Positions 8,843 to 16,597 of a DNA stretch of 41,638 nucleotides are shown piece after piece. Made by a program: the position numbers and the translations under genes. The stretch lies in contig CACOBR010000011.1 in NCBI GenBank assembly GCA_902625475.1, positions 1 through 41,638 of the forward strand. The letters run 5' to 3'. Numbering within the stretch: the first letter of the stretch is position 1; the number at the start of each line of letters is the position of its first letter. This DNA is from an uncultured Alphaproteobacteria bacterium. GTDB lineage: Bacteria > Pseudomonadota > Alphaproteobacteria > Rhodobacterales > Rhodobacteraceae. The notes beneath the pieces were generated by a model. It saw nothing but the letters and a program-made list of their open reading frames with translations. It had not been told where the DNA came from and did no database searches.

Positions 8843-9370
8843 ATGATTACTCCCACAAGAAAAGCACCAAGTTTAGTCTTACCAACCGTTTATCATAGTG
8901 AATTTAATTTATTTAATGAAGAACCTGTGAACTTTACTATGGTAATATTTATAAGAGGTTTACATTGTCCACTGTGCATCACTTATCTCAAACAGATGAT
9001 GAAATATCTACAAACTTTAAAAAATATTGGAGTAGACTATATAACTGTTTCCTCAGATGATAAAACTCGAGCTACACAAATGTTGCAAAAAGTTGGATCA
9101 ACAGAATTAAGGTTAGCTTATGACCTTGATATTGCAAAGGCAAAGGAATGGGATTTATTCATATCTAAAGGAAGAGGTAAAACATCAATAGGAGTTGATG
9201 AATTAGATTTTTTTCCTGAACCTGGCTTATTTTTAATTAAACCTGATAAAACTATTTTCTCTGCATACATACAATCGATGCCCTTTGCTAGACCACAATT
9301 CGAAGACATAATTAACTCTTTAAATTTTATTATTGATAAAAAATATCCTGCTAGGGGAAATATTAATTAA
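8843..9370 (+). CDS. peroxiredoxin-like (AhpC/TSA, thioredoxin-fold) protein
   Basis: Thioredoxin-fold protein of 175 residues. The motif IRGLHCPLCITYLKQM places a CxxC pair (Cys42, Cys45) at the N-terminus of the first helix, as in the peroxiredoxin-like family whose members carry RGxHCPxC. Downstream are YITVSSDDKTRA, then LAYDLD and FLIKPDKTIFSAYI, the usual later strands. The expected activity is thiol-dependent reduction of peroxide or disulfide, with electrons from thioredoxin or glutathione. I chose the ATG at 8843 (MITPTRKAPSL); an in-frame ATG at 8798 would add 15 hydrophobic or basic residues that do not look like family sequence, although it could be read as a poor signal anchor. 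It precedes the MAPEG gene by 35 nt on the same strand. Confidence 0.78.
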   Translation: MITPTRKAPSLVLPTVYHSEFNLFNEEPVNFTMVIFIRGLHCPLCITYLKQMMKYLQTLKNIGVDYITVSSDDKTRATQMLQKVGSTELRLAYDLDIAKAKEWDLFISKGRGKTSIGVDELDFFPEPGLFLIKPDKTIFSAYIQSMPFARPQFEDIINSLNFIIDKKYPARGNIN

Positions 9371-9405
9371 ATTTAATACCCAATAAATTTATAAAAATTT
9401 TAATT

Positions 9406-9795
9406 ATGAATGACCTGTACTTAACAACAATCTTTGCTTCACTATTTACAATTATATATATTTTTCTTTCTTTTAGAGTTGGGTATTTTAGGGGCAGTCC
9501 TGTTATGAGATTGATTTTCAAAATGGATGATAAAATCAATGAAACTAAATTAGTTCGTAATGTTCGATCACATGGTAATTTTTCAGAATATGTTCCGCTT
9601 TTTTTAATACTTCTTTTAATTTTAGAAATTAAAAATGGAACTCCATTTTTACACTTGCTAATAACGTGTATAATTTTTTTATATGGTAGAATAGCCCATG
9701 CTATTTGCTTTTCTTTTTATGAATTTAACCCATTGCTAAGAATTTCAGGTATGCTTTTTACTTACTTAGGATTAGCCATGCTTAGCTTTTTTTAA
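9406..9795 (+). CDS. MAPEG family membrane protein
   Basis: Small integral membrane protein of 129 residues with four hydrophobic segments (about 5-25, 58-75, 80-98 and 108-128). The central sequence KLVRNVRSHGNFSEYVPLFLILLLILE, given here in part, contains the RSHGNFSEYVPL signature of bacterial MAPEG proteins such as YecN, which are related to microsomal glutathione transferases. Eukaryotic members conjugate glutathione or reduce lipid hydroperoxides; most bacterial ones are unassigned. It lies just after the peroxiredoxin-like gene, which would suit a shared detoxification role, but that is inference. It is 77 nt upstream of a DMT transporter gene. Confidence 0.85.
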   Translation: MNDLYLTTIFASLFTIIYIFLSFRVGYFRGSPVMRLIFKMDDKINETKLVRNVRSHGNFSEYVPLFLILLLILEIKNGTPFLHLLITCIIFLYGRIAHAICFSFYEFNPLLRISGMLFTYLGLAMLSFF

Positions 9796-9862
9796 TATAC
9801 CAATTATACTAATTCAAATGAATTAAAAACCTATCTTTTTAAGTTAAATATTTTTAAAATCT

Positions 9863-9868
9863 AGGAGA
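9863..9868 (+). promoter_or_regulatory. Shine-Dalgarno site supporting a TTG start
   Basis: AGGAGA at 9863-9868 lies four bases before TTG at 9873. Strong Shine-Dalgarno sites are rare in this window, so this one supports the TTG over the ATG at 9900 as the start of the DMT transporter. Confidence 0.6.
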
Positions 9869-9872
9869 GAAA

Positions 9873-10745
9873 TTGGAAAATCTTCGTGGTATTCTTTTTA
9901 TGACATTAGCAATGGCTAGTTTCGCATTAGAAGACTTAATTATAAAGATCTTGTCAGAAAATATGCCAGTTGCCCAAATTCTTGTGTCAGTAGGCATAGT
10001 TTCAGTTTGTCTATTATTTTTAATTGGTAAAATTCAAAAAATCCCATCCATTAGATTACAAGATTTGAGAAATCCAATTATACTTATACGTACTTTATCA
10101 GATATGTTGGGAGCAATTTTTATAGTATATGCAATATCACTTATTTCTTTGTCAACAGTTTCCTCAATTTTGCAAGCCATTCCCTTATTGGTGACCGCTG
10201 GATCTGCAATTATTCTTAAAGAAAAAGTAGGATGGAGACGTTGGTCAGCAGTTACAGTTGGTTTTATTGGTGTTATTTTAATATTAAAACCCGGTATGGA
10301 TAGTTTTCAAAGTTCCACTATTTTCGCGTTTATAGGAATAATTTTTTTGGGTCTTAGAGACCTGATCACAAGAACTATAAATAAAGATATTCCATCCTTA
10401 ACAATTTCAGTATATGCCTTTATTGCAACTACTTTGGGGGGAATACTGTTAATACCAATAAGTAAACCTTTCATAACATTGTCATTAGTTGATTTGCAAT
10501 TAATAATATTAAGCGCAATCATAGCCTGTATTTCATATTTTTTGCTTGTTTTAGCAACTAGAAAAGGCGATGTATCCGTCATATCTCCTTTTCGTTATAC
10601 TAGACTTATTTTTGCTTTGATCTTGGCTGTTTTTATATTGGAAGAAAATCCTGACTTCCTCACTATATCTGGTGCTATTATTATAGTATTATCAGGATGT
10701 TATACTTTTTGGAGAGAATATAGATTGAAAAATGAGATAACATAA
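9873..10745 (+). CDS. EamA/DMT family transporter
   Basis: Integral inner-membrane protein of 290 residues built from two EamA repeats, about 5-135 and 145-283, ten hydrophobic segments in total. Family marks are LRGILFMTLAMASFALEDL at the N-terminus, IKILSENMPVAQI, the end of repeat one GFIGVILILKPG and the repeat-two end SGAIIIVLSGCYTFWRE. Members mostly export amino acids or other small metabolites; the substrate is unknown here. The start is TTG at 9873 with AGGAGA just upstream; starting at the next ATG (9900) would cut into the first helix. It is the first of three DMT genes within 4.4 kb. It converges on the GFA-type gene. Confidence 0.9.
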   Translation: MENLRGILFMTLAMASFALEDLIIKILSENMPVAQILVSVGIVSVCLLFLIGKIQKIPSIRLQDLRNPIILIRTLSDMLGAIFIVYAISLISLSTVSSILQAIPLLVTAGSAIILKEKVGWRRWSAVTVGFIGVILILKPGMDSFQSSTIFAFIGIIFLGLRDLITRTINKDIPSLTISVYAFIATTLGGILLIPISKPFITLSLVDLQLIILSAIIACISYFLLVLATRKGDVSVISPFRYTRLIFALILAVFILEENPDFLTISGAIIIVLSGCYTFWREYRLKNEIT

Positions 10746-10791
10746 TACAATGATATTTTAATTAAACCAAAAAATTGGGCCATCTTTTAAA

Positions 10792-11292
10792 CTAAGCTTC
10801 TGCTAATCTTCTTCTTTTTAAACTTTCAAGGGAATAAATTTCCTCTTTATTATACATTTTTTTAAATTTTGGAATATCATCATTTAGTTTTACCCAATTT
10901 AATTTATTCTCTATAAAAATATGTGCTTGTGGTGGAAATAAATTTGGATCATCTAATGTGGTAGTTTTAAGTATTAAAACTTTATTATTTTTTACAAAAT
11001 TAAATTGACTATAAATTTGATCTAAACATTTGCTACAACGAAATACTTCATGCAACGATCCGCTACCAGAAGGACCTTTACTATTTATTAAAGTACCTGT
11101 TTGTAATGAAAAATTTAAAGTTTCAATTGCTGAATGTAATATAAAAGCAGAGGAAGTATATTTTTGACAAAGAGTGCAATGACATGCATGTGTGAATATT
11201 GGGTCATCAAGTATCCGATATCTTAATTCACCACAACTACATCCTCCGTTATAATTTTTTTCATTTTTTTTTGAATAATTTTTAATTATCAT
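10792..11292 (-). CDS. GFA / CENP-V-like zinc-binding protein
   Basis: Protein of 166 residues from the Gfa-like (CENP-V) family. The zinc ligands are in the usual order: GGCSCGELRY (Cys18, Cys20), ACHCTLCQ (Cys37, Cys39, Cys42) and FRCSKC (Cys86, Cys89). The namesake of the family was reported to speed S-hydroxymethylglutathione formation, but most members have no proven activity and many are only annotated as aldehyde-activating. No signal peptide or membrane segment is seen. It is a single gene, convergent with the DMT transporter before it and divergent (206 nt) from the PhyH gene. The family call is firm, the function unknown. Confidence 0.88.
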   Translation of the reverse strand: MIIKNYSKKNEKNYNGGCSCGELRYRILDDPIFTHACHCTLCQKYTSSAFILHSAIETLNFSLQTGTLINSKGPSGSGSLHEVFRCSKCLDQIYSQFNFVKNNKVLILKTTTLDDPNLFPPQAHIFIENKLNWVKLNDDIPKFKKMYNKEEIYSLESLKRRRLAEA

Positions 11293-11498
11293 AAGTGCAA
11301 TCTTAAAAAAACCAATCAGTAGTAATTGTGCACATTTTTCTCTCTTTTTATGCAGGTTAATATATTTTTAGAGTTTAATAGTTATAATTAATTTGTTAGT
11401 TGCAGATTAAGTTAATTAAATTAATAAATTTTGTCATTGATTTTTTTTTTTTAGACTGAATAGTTATAATAAATTCCTTATCATTATTTTAAAATATT

Positions 11499-12359
11499 AT
11501 GAACTCAATTGATAAATCTTTCATAAATAAATATAAAAAAAACGGATTTTGCTATGGTATAGAAATATTCTCAGAAAATGAAACCAATAATATACGGTCA
11601 GAAATTGAAAATCTTGAATTTAAATTTAAGAATGGAGTCTCTGGGAAAAAGTTAGATCAATATTTTAGGGTTAATGGCCATATCGTAATTCCTTTATTAG
11701 CTAATTTATCAAAATCACCAAAAATTTTAGACCATGTTGAGTTATTACTAGGATCCAATATTTTAGTTTGGTCTGTCGAACTTTTTATTAAAGAACCTGG
11801 ATCTTCTAAAATTGTATCTTGGCACCAAGATCTTACCTATTGGGGAATGGGTGAAACTGACGGTGAGGTAACAGCTTGGATTGCTTTAAGTAATGTAACT
11901 ATTGAAGCGGGATGTATGCGTTTTATCCCAGGAAGTCACAATAAAAAAATTCTTAGACATGAAGATACTTTTCATAAGGATAATTTGTTATCAAGAGGTC
12001 AAGAAATTAAAGGAATTAGTGAAAAGGATGCAGTATTTGCACCATTAAGACCAGGTGAAATGTCATTACACCACGGTAAATGTCTTCATGCGTCTAATAT
12101 TAATAATTCGAATGATAGGCGTATTGGTGTAGCAATAAGATATGTTAAACCTGATGTTAAAGGTACAGACAATGGCAATGATTTTGCAATGCTAGTAAGA
12201 GGTTTGGATGATAAAGGTGGTTGGTATAATTTTGCAGGACCTAGGGGGTTATTTAACAAAAAAGACCTTGTTATTTATAATTATGTTTTAAACTACCAAT
12301 CAAAAGTATTAATGGCAGGTGCTGATACAAATGACGGCATGTACAAAACTATCAAGTAA
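11499..12359 (+). CDS. phytanoyl-CoA dioxygenase (PhyH) family protein
   Basis: Fe(II)/2-oxoglutarate dioxygenase of 286 residues. The iron triad is visible: SWHQDLTYWG gives His109 and Asp111, and CLHASN gives His197. An arginine in NDRRIGVAIRY (207/208) is placed for 2-oxoglutarate binding. The segment VTAWIALSNVTIEAGCMRFI followed by PGSH is typical of PhyH proteins. These enzymes hydroxylate or halogenate many kinds of substrate, including lipids, osmolytes and phosphonates, so nothing specific can be said. It is preceded by a 206-nt spacer and followed after 71 nt by a DMT exporter on the same strand, so its product or substrate could be what that exporter moves (inference). Confidence 0.9.
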   Translation: MNSIDKSFINKYKKNGFCYGIEIFSENETNNIRSEIENLEFKFKNGVSGKKLDQYFRVNGHIVIPLLANLSKSPKILDHVELLLGSNILVWSVELFIKEPGSSKIVSWHQDLTYWGMGETDGEVTAWIALSNVTIEAGCMRFIPGSHNKKILRHEDTFHKDNLLSRGQEIKGISEKDAVFAPLRPGEMSLHHGKCLHASNINNSNDRRIGVAIRYVKPDVKGTDNGNDFAMLVRGLDDKGGWYNFAGPRGLFNKKDLVIYNYVLNYQSKVLMAGADTNDGMYKTIK

Positions 12360-12430
12360 TTTTATTCAAAAGATATAATCCTAATCATAATTAAAATAAA
12401 AATTATAAAAAATAAAATTAAGAAAAGCAC

Positions 12431-13342
12431 ATGAATATAAAAGGGGGTCTATTTATTGCAATTGGAATGTTAGTGTTAGCAATTGGTGATAATTATATCC
12501 GTTTTATAACTGATAAAATTGGCCTTTGGCAATTTCATTTTATGCGAAGTTTTATCGCAATACCTTTGCTAATTTTATTTTCATTCAATCAAAGTTATAA
12601 AATAATTTTTCCAAAAAAATTTAGACTTGTATTTTATAGAACAGCTTTAATGGTAGTTTCTATGTTAACATATTTTGGATGCTTAGCCTTTTTTCCAATA
12701 GCCCAAGTGGCAGCTGGTCTTTTTACTTCACCCATTTTTGTAATAATATTTTCTAGATTCATATATAGAGAAGAGCTTAACTTTATCAAAATAGCTTCTG
12801 TTTGCATCGGCAGTTTAGGAGTATTAATAGTCTTAAACATAAATATATGGGATTTTACATTTGGAACTATATTTCCAATATTTGCAGGGGCTTTTTATGC
12901 TTTATCCTCTATTACAACGAGAAAGTGGTGTAAAGAGGAAGATTCTAGGTCCCTGATGTTTATGTTTTTTTTAGGAATAGGCCTTACATCTTTAATAATA
13001 ATCATTTTTTTAGAGTTAAACTCATTTTTTTCATTATTACCAATCTCAAAATCATTTATTACTATGAATTTAGCTTTATTAGATAGTCAATCTTTATTAA
13101 TAATTATAATCCATGCATTTCTTTCTGTTGTTGGAGGTATTTTTATAACTTATGGGTACCAAAAAGGAGAGACAAGTTTTGTTTCCATTTTTGAATATTC
13201 ATTCTTATTTTTTGCAACATCCTGGGGTGTTATTTTTTTATCAGATTATATTTCAAAATATATTATATTTGGTATGGTGCTTATCCTCTTATCTGGAATA
13301 TTAGTTTCATTTAAAGAGAAAAATTTAATAAAACCAAAATAA
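12431..13342 (+). CDS. EamA/DMT family transporter
   Basis: Integral membrane protein of 303 residues with two EamA repeats. The start MNIKGGLFIAIGMLVLAIGD leads into the first helix; IGLWQFHFMRSFIAIP, AQVAAGLFTSPIFVIIFSRFIYREEL and IGSLGVLIVLN are typical of repeat one, and YGYQKGETSFVSIFEYSFLFFA with the closing GMVLILLSGILVSFKEK of repeat two. The pattern resembles carboxylate or amine exporters described as RhaT/YdcZ-like, but the substrate cannot be assigned. It may be cotranscribed with the PhyH gene 71 nt upstream. It ends 20 nt from the stop of another, convergent DMT gene, so both genes end against each other. Confidence 0.9.
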   Translation: MNIKGGLFIAIGMLVLAIGDNYIRFITDKIGLWQFHFMRSFIAIPLLILFSFNQSYKIIFPKKFRLVFYRTALMVVSMLTYFGCLAFFPIAQVAAGLFTSPIFVIIFSRFIYREELNFIKIASVCIGSLGVLIVLNINIWDFTFGTIFPIFAGAFYALSSITTRKWCKEEDSRSLMFMFFLGIGLTSLIIIIFLELNSFFSLLPISKSFITMNLALLDSQSLLIIIIHAFLSVVGGIFITYGYQKGETSFVSIFEYSFLFFATSWGVIFLSDYISKYIIFGMVLILLSGILVSFKEKNLIKPK

Positions 13343-13362
13343 AAATACTGATTTAAACATTT

Positions 13363-14271
13363 TTATATCTTTATTTTGTTATGTCGCAAATAGAGTGCTC
13401 TTATAAGAATAGAAATTAATATAATTATACCTCCAGTTAATGTATTGGGGCTTATTATTTCGTTCAAAAATAACCAAACCCAAAATGGACTTAATGCAAT
13501 TTCTATAAAGAAGAATAAAGTTGCTTCAGCTGCTATTAAGTGTCTAGTGGCAAATACAAAACAACAATTTACAAAACCTGATAGAACTCCACCTAATAAA
13601 AAACAAAGGAAAAAATCATGGGTAGATATTTGTAAGGAACCAACATTTTGAAATGAAGTTAATTCCATGGCCATTATGCCAGATATTAACAAACAAGGCA
13701 GCATATCAATATTTTTATTATATCTAATAATTATCGTATAAATAGAAAAAGAAATAGCTGTAATAAGAGCAAGCATATTTCCCCATAGCTCTCCAATTTT
13801 TAAAGATCCATAAAACATTATTAAAACTCCAAAAAAAGCTGCTATCATTGTATAAACGGTAATTTGAGCAAGTTTTTCTTTTAGAATTAATAGAGAAAAT
13901 AATGCGGTAATAAATGGGATAAGACTTATAGTAAAAACAGTATTGGCAACTGACGTAGTAGTCATAGATAAAATAAAACATACGTTTGAAATTCCTAGAA
14001 CAAACCCACCAATTAAACCACTAATTCCAATTTGGATAATTTTTTTAAAAATTCTTCTTTTATGTATAAAAAAGAGATATATAAATATGGTAAATGAGAA
14101 TGATAAAGCACGATAAAATATAATTGTCCAATCATCTGCAATTTCTATATTCCTAAGAACTAGTCCATTAAAACTTATCGCCACAGATCCAATAGTCATC
14201 AATAATATTGATAATAATCTTTTTTCTACGGCAAATAAATTGTTATCAAAAAGCAAAATAATATACGCCAA
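13363..14271 (-). CDS. EamA/DMT family transporter
   Basis: Third DMT transporter of the region, 302 residues, with two EamA repeats. Marks are IGSVAISFNGLVLRNIE, DDWTIIFYRALSF, TTTSVANTVFTISLIPFITAL, FSLLILKEKLAQ at the end of repeat one, and TRHLIAAEATLFFFIEIALSPFWVWLFLNEII in repeat two (quoted in part). The first start in the open frame is TTG at 14271; the first ATG is 24 codons in and would remove part of helix one, so a non-ATG start is favoured, but no clear ribosome site helps. It is divergent from the DUF938 methyltransferase (82 nt) and tail-to-tail with the DMT gene ending at 13342. The substrate is unknown. Confidence 0.86.
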   Translation of the reverse strand: MAYIILLFDNNLFAVEKRLLSILLMTIGSVAISFNGLVLRNIEIADDWTIIFYRALSFSFTIFIYLFFIHKRRIFKKIIQIGISGLIGGFVLGISNVCFILSMTTTSVANTVFTISLIPFITALFSLLILKEKLAQITVYTMIAAFFGVLIMFYGSLKIGELWGNMLALITAISFSIYTIIIRYNKNIDMLPCLLISGIMAMELTSFQNVGSLQISTHDFFLCFLLGGVLSGFVNCCFVFATRHLIAAEATLFFFIEIALSPFWVWLFLNEIISPNTLTGGIIILISILIRALYLRHNKIKI

Positions 14272-14353
14272 AATATTTTAATATTAATAATGTAGAGTTT
14301 TAACCTAAAAATTGATATGAGTAACTTAATTTTTATTACTTTAATTTCTAAAT

Positions 14354-15010
14354 ATGGCCGAACGTCGAAATCTTCCTAACACAGTCAGCATTGTAAAATA
14401 CAATAACGATGGCCGTCTCACTGCACCTGCAGCAACTAGAAATGCCAAACCAATTATTCAATTATTGCGAAAGACTGTAACCAAACCAGGTAACGCACTT
14501 GAGATAGCCAGCGGAACAGGACAGCATATTGTAAAACTTGCCTCTGCCTTACCTTTTTTAAATTGGCAACCTTCAGATTTGGATATTACTCGTTTAAATA
14601 GTATTAAATCCTGGAGTAATGACCAAAATTTAAAGAACCTAAAACCACCATGCATATTAGATGCAACTGAGGAAGGTTGGTCTGAAAAGCATAGAGATCA
14701 AGACCTTATTCTTTTAGTAAACTTGTTACATTTGATTAGTATAAAAGAGACAAAAATTTTAGTTAAAGAGATATCAAAAGCACTAGCTCCAAAAGGACTT
14801 TCAATTATTTATGGACCTTTTATGCGAAGTGGTAAGCTAATTAGTAAGGGCGATATGGAATTTCATTACAGCTTAATTAATGCTGATCTCAATTTGGGAT
14901 ACAAAAATGATATAGATATATTGAATTTATTTAGTGAGGCAGGATTAGTCCATCTAAATACAGAACAAATGCCTGCAAATAACTTGGCCTTTATATCCAA
15001 AAAACCCTAA
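14354..15010 (+). CDS. DUF938 family SAM-dependent methyltransferase-like protein
   Basis: Protein of 218 residues of the DUF938 family. The opening segment APAATRNAKPIIQLL (24-38) and the SAM-binding motif I GNALEIASGTGQHIVKLA (47-64) are diagnostic, followed by LNWQPSDLD as motif II and LILLVNLLHLI as the strand before the helix typical of class I methyltransferases. The C-terminal part YGPFMRSGKLISKGDMEFH is also conserved in the family as I recall it. The natural substrate of DUF938 proteins is not established. The gene is single, divergent from a DMT transporter, and followed by a 373-nt spacer. Confidence 0.87.
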   Translation: MAERRNLPNTVSIVKYNNDGRLTAPAATRNAKPIIQLLRKTVTKPGNALEIASGTGQHIVKLASALPFLNWQPSDLDITRLNSIKSWSNDQNLKNLKPPCILDATEEGWSEKHRDQDLILLVNLLHLISIKETKILVKEISKALAPKGLSIIYGPFMRSGKLISKGDMEFHYSLINADLNLGYKNDIDILNLFSEAGLVHLNTEQMPANNLAFISKKP

Positions 15011-15383
15011 GCAATTCTCTTATACAATGACATTTCTACTTAATTTAAATTATATTTTAGAAATTATTTTACATCACTCCAATCCAAAAAATTAAACAAT
15101 AGTACTTACTAAAAATGTTCTAGTTTTTAGGATAACTCAAATTGTTTGATTAATATTTGAAATAATGACAAAAATAATAATTAAAAGTTATAAAATATTA
15201 AAAAAAACCATTTAATAAAAGAATATACTTTTTTTATGGAAAAATACTTGAGTGAAATTTATGTTCAAAAGAAAATGCTACTTTTTAAACATCAAAGGAA
15301 AATATATATTCTCTTGAAAAAAACAAAAAATCTTTACAATTTAAATACCTAAAAATAAATTCACTAAATCGATTGGTTAAAAA
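15011..15383. other. 373-nt spacer without a supported gene
   Basis: Very A+T-rich. It holds a 7-bp inverted repeat CTAAAAA/TTTTTAG (15109-15115 with 15124-15130) that has no T-run after it, and a 38-codon open frame from ATG 15236 to TAA 15352 with a lysine/leucine-rich product and no ribosome site. I see no tRNA, known riboswitch or clear pseudogene. The promoter of the cupin gene is presumably near the right end. Confidence 0.5.
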
Positions 15384-15878
15384 ATGATTAATAAAGAAGT
15401 CAAGTTAATAAAAACTGGAAAGCAATATCTGGGAGGCCAAGGAGTTAAATATAATGCTGGGGTATCTCGAAAAACTGCTGGCTCTGAAAAAGTTTGCATG
15501 AATATTTTACCAATGCCACCAGGCGTTCACTCTATACCTCATATACATAAAGAAATAGAGACTATTGCTTATTTGTTGGAAGGAGAATGTACTCTATTCT
15601 ATGGAGAGCAATTGGAAAATCACATTTTAGTTAAGAAAGGTGAACAAATATTTATTCCTGAAAATATTCCCCATACTCCTTTTAACCAAAGTAAGAATGA
15701 CTGTATATGGGTTGTTGTGCATTCATCAGGCGATGACCAAGATGAACTTATTTCCATGCCAGAGTTAGCTAAAGAACTTGATAAACATAAAGGAAAATCT
15801 GAAGTTGAAACAATAGAAATTAAGTCTAAAACGTCAAACATATTATCAAAACAAAACCTACATAGAAAAGTAGAATAA
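15384..15878 (+). CDS. single-domain cupin protein
   Basis: Cupin of 164 residues. Motif 1 is complete: Gly47, His53, His55, Glu59 and Gly67 in PGVHSIPHIHKEIETIAYLL. Motif 2 is also complete: Gly86, Pro92, His97 and Asn101 in KGEQIFIPENIPHTPFN. These give the usual three-histidine, one-glutamate metal site. The remaining C-terminus (115-164) is polar and lysine-rich. Such proteins may be isomerases, dioxygenases or sugar-binding regulators; nothing in the sequence separates these. It is flanked by long spacers on both sides (373 and 318 nt), which is unusual here, so it is probably a single-gene unit. No signal peptide is seen. Confidence 0.85.
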   Translation: MINKEVKLIKTGKQYLGGQGVKYNAGVSRKTAGSEKVCMNILPMPPGVHSIPHIHKEIETIAYLLEGECTLFYGEQLENHILVKKGEQIFIPENIPHTPFNQSKNDCIWVVVHSSGDDQDELISMPELAKELDKHKGKSEVETIEIKSKTSNILSKQNLHRKVE

Positions 15879-15910
15879 TATTTCTAAAATGTATAAAATT
15901 ATTTGTTATT

Positions 15911-15988
15911 ATATCTGTTTGGATATATAAAAAAGAGCTCTTTTTGTTTTTATTTAATTTAAGTCAAAGCCTTAAATAAAACAGATAT
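15911..15988. other. nested inverted repeats, possible folded RNA or 3'-UTR element
   Basis: ATATCTGTTT at 15911-15920 pairs perfectly with AAACAGATAT at 15979-15988. Inside lie two further pairs: the palindrome AAAAAGAGCTCTTTTT at 15930-15945, and TATTTAA at 15951-15957 with TTAAATA at 15972-15978. All three can form at once as a three-way junction. Position 33 nt after the cupin stop suggests a 3'-end element of that mRNA or a small RNA; chance pairing in A+T-rich DNA is the alternative. Confidence 0.3.
15930..15955 (+). terminator. possible weak intrinsic terminator of the cupin gene
   Basis: The stem AAAAAG/CTTTTT with loop AGCT (15930-15945) runs into TGTTTTTATTT. An A-run before and a T-run after a short stem is the arrangement of a weak Rho-independent terminator. 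It lies 52 nt after the cupin stop. Confidence 0.35.
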
Positions 15989-16196
15989 TTGACCCAACTG
16001 AATGATGCATCTAGATAGAAAAAATGAATTTCAGGACTGTCATTTTCTCCTAAATAGTATGACTTTTTATAATAAAAATTGTTATCCATTGCATTACCTA
16101 TTGATTAAATAAAATAAATTTATTTTCATTTATTCCAAAGATACATAAATGATCTGAAGTATATCTATCTCCTTAATCAAATAAGAAAGCAATTAA

Positions 16197-16475
16197 TTAA
16201 TTATACTCCGCCAATAGTGGCCCTTTTTCGCTCGCTATAAATCTAACTCCTGGATATGAGGTTGCAACAGCCTCTATTGCTTCAATTGCTAAGGCCGCAG
16301 TTTCTTCATTTGGCCACAAAGTCATAGTGCGAGCTCGATTTTCACCAGTTTTTATAAAGCGCAAGTTAGTTGCGCCTAATTCTTTAAAATCTTTAAACGC
16401 TATTGCCACCATCTCATTAAAACTTTCAGGGGTTGCTGGTGCTTCTGTTTCCCACTCAGTAACAGTTGCATACAT
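16197..16475 (-). CDS. small protein of unknown function, ferredoxin-like fold pattern
   Basis: Protein of 92 residues that I do not recognise. The order of predicted elements is strand (MYATVTEWE), helix (SFNEMVAIAFKDFKELG), strand (NLRFIKTG), strand (ARTMTLWPN), helix (TAALAIEAIEAVATSY) and strand (GVRFIASEKG), a beta-alpha-beta-beta-alpha-beta arrangement that suits a dimeric alpha/beta barrel such as ABM or EthD-like proteins; that is inference. The start is chosen at 16475 because AAGGAG lies six bases upstream; an in-frame ATG at 16490 sits just before that site and would add five residues. Its codons look richer in G+C than those of its neighbours. It is a lone gene with 318 nt after and 122 nt before it. 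Confidence 0.75.
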   Translation of the reverse strand: MYATVTEWETEAPATPESFNEMVAIAFKDFKELGATNLRFIKTGENRARTMTLWPNEETAALAIEAIEAVATSYPGVRFIASEKGPLLAEYN

Positions 16476-16481
16476 TTTTAT

Positions 16482-16487
16482 CTCCTT
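16482..16487 (-). promoter_or_regulatory. Shine-Dalgarno site that decides the start of the small gene
   Basis: On the minus strand AAGGAG (16487 to 16482) is followed after six bases by ATG at 16475. It is one of the best ribosome sites in the window and points to 16475, not 16490, as the start. Confidence 0.65.
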
Positions 16488-16597
16488 CATTATTTGATTT
16501 TTTGTTACTTATTTTCCTTTTTTCATTAATTTTATCATTTATATTTGTTGGCTTGATCACATTAGTAATTTACTTCCAATTAATTTTTCAAATGATT

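Larger units (their letters stand above)
15879..16196. other. 318-nt spacer with inverted repeats, no supported gene
   Basis: The left part contains three inverted repeats that together could fold as a three-way junction (15911-15988, listed separately). The right part (16000-16196) is A+T-rich with short palindromes around ATAAATTTATTTT near 16110 and no open frame of note. On the minus strand an AAGGAGA-like site (near 16170) is not followed by a start codon. No RNA gene of a known class is recognised. Confidence 0.45.

Noticed and set aside
11377-11470. 12-base direct repeat AATAGTTATAAT at 11377-11388 and 11459-11470 upstream of the PhyH gene
   Set aside because: Only A/T-rich words 82 bases apart, a related word occurs elsewhere; not convincing as a regulator site.
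13337-13379. 9-bp A/T-rich inverted repeat CAAAATAAA/TTTATTTTG between two convergent DMT genes as a terminator
   Set aside because: It overlaps both coding ends, has one G/C pair per arm and is within what chance gives here.
15236-15352. 38-codon open frame on the plus strand in the spacer before the cupin gene
   Set aside because: No ribosome site, Lys/Leu/Tyr-rich product without any family pattern, and expected by chance in A+T-rich DNA.
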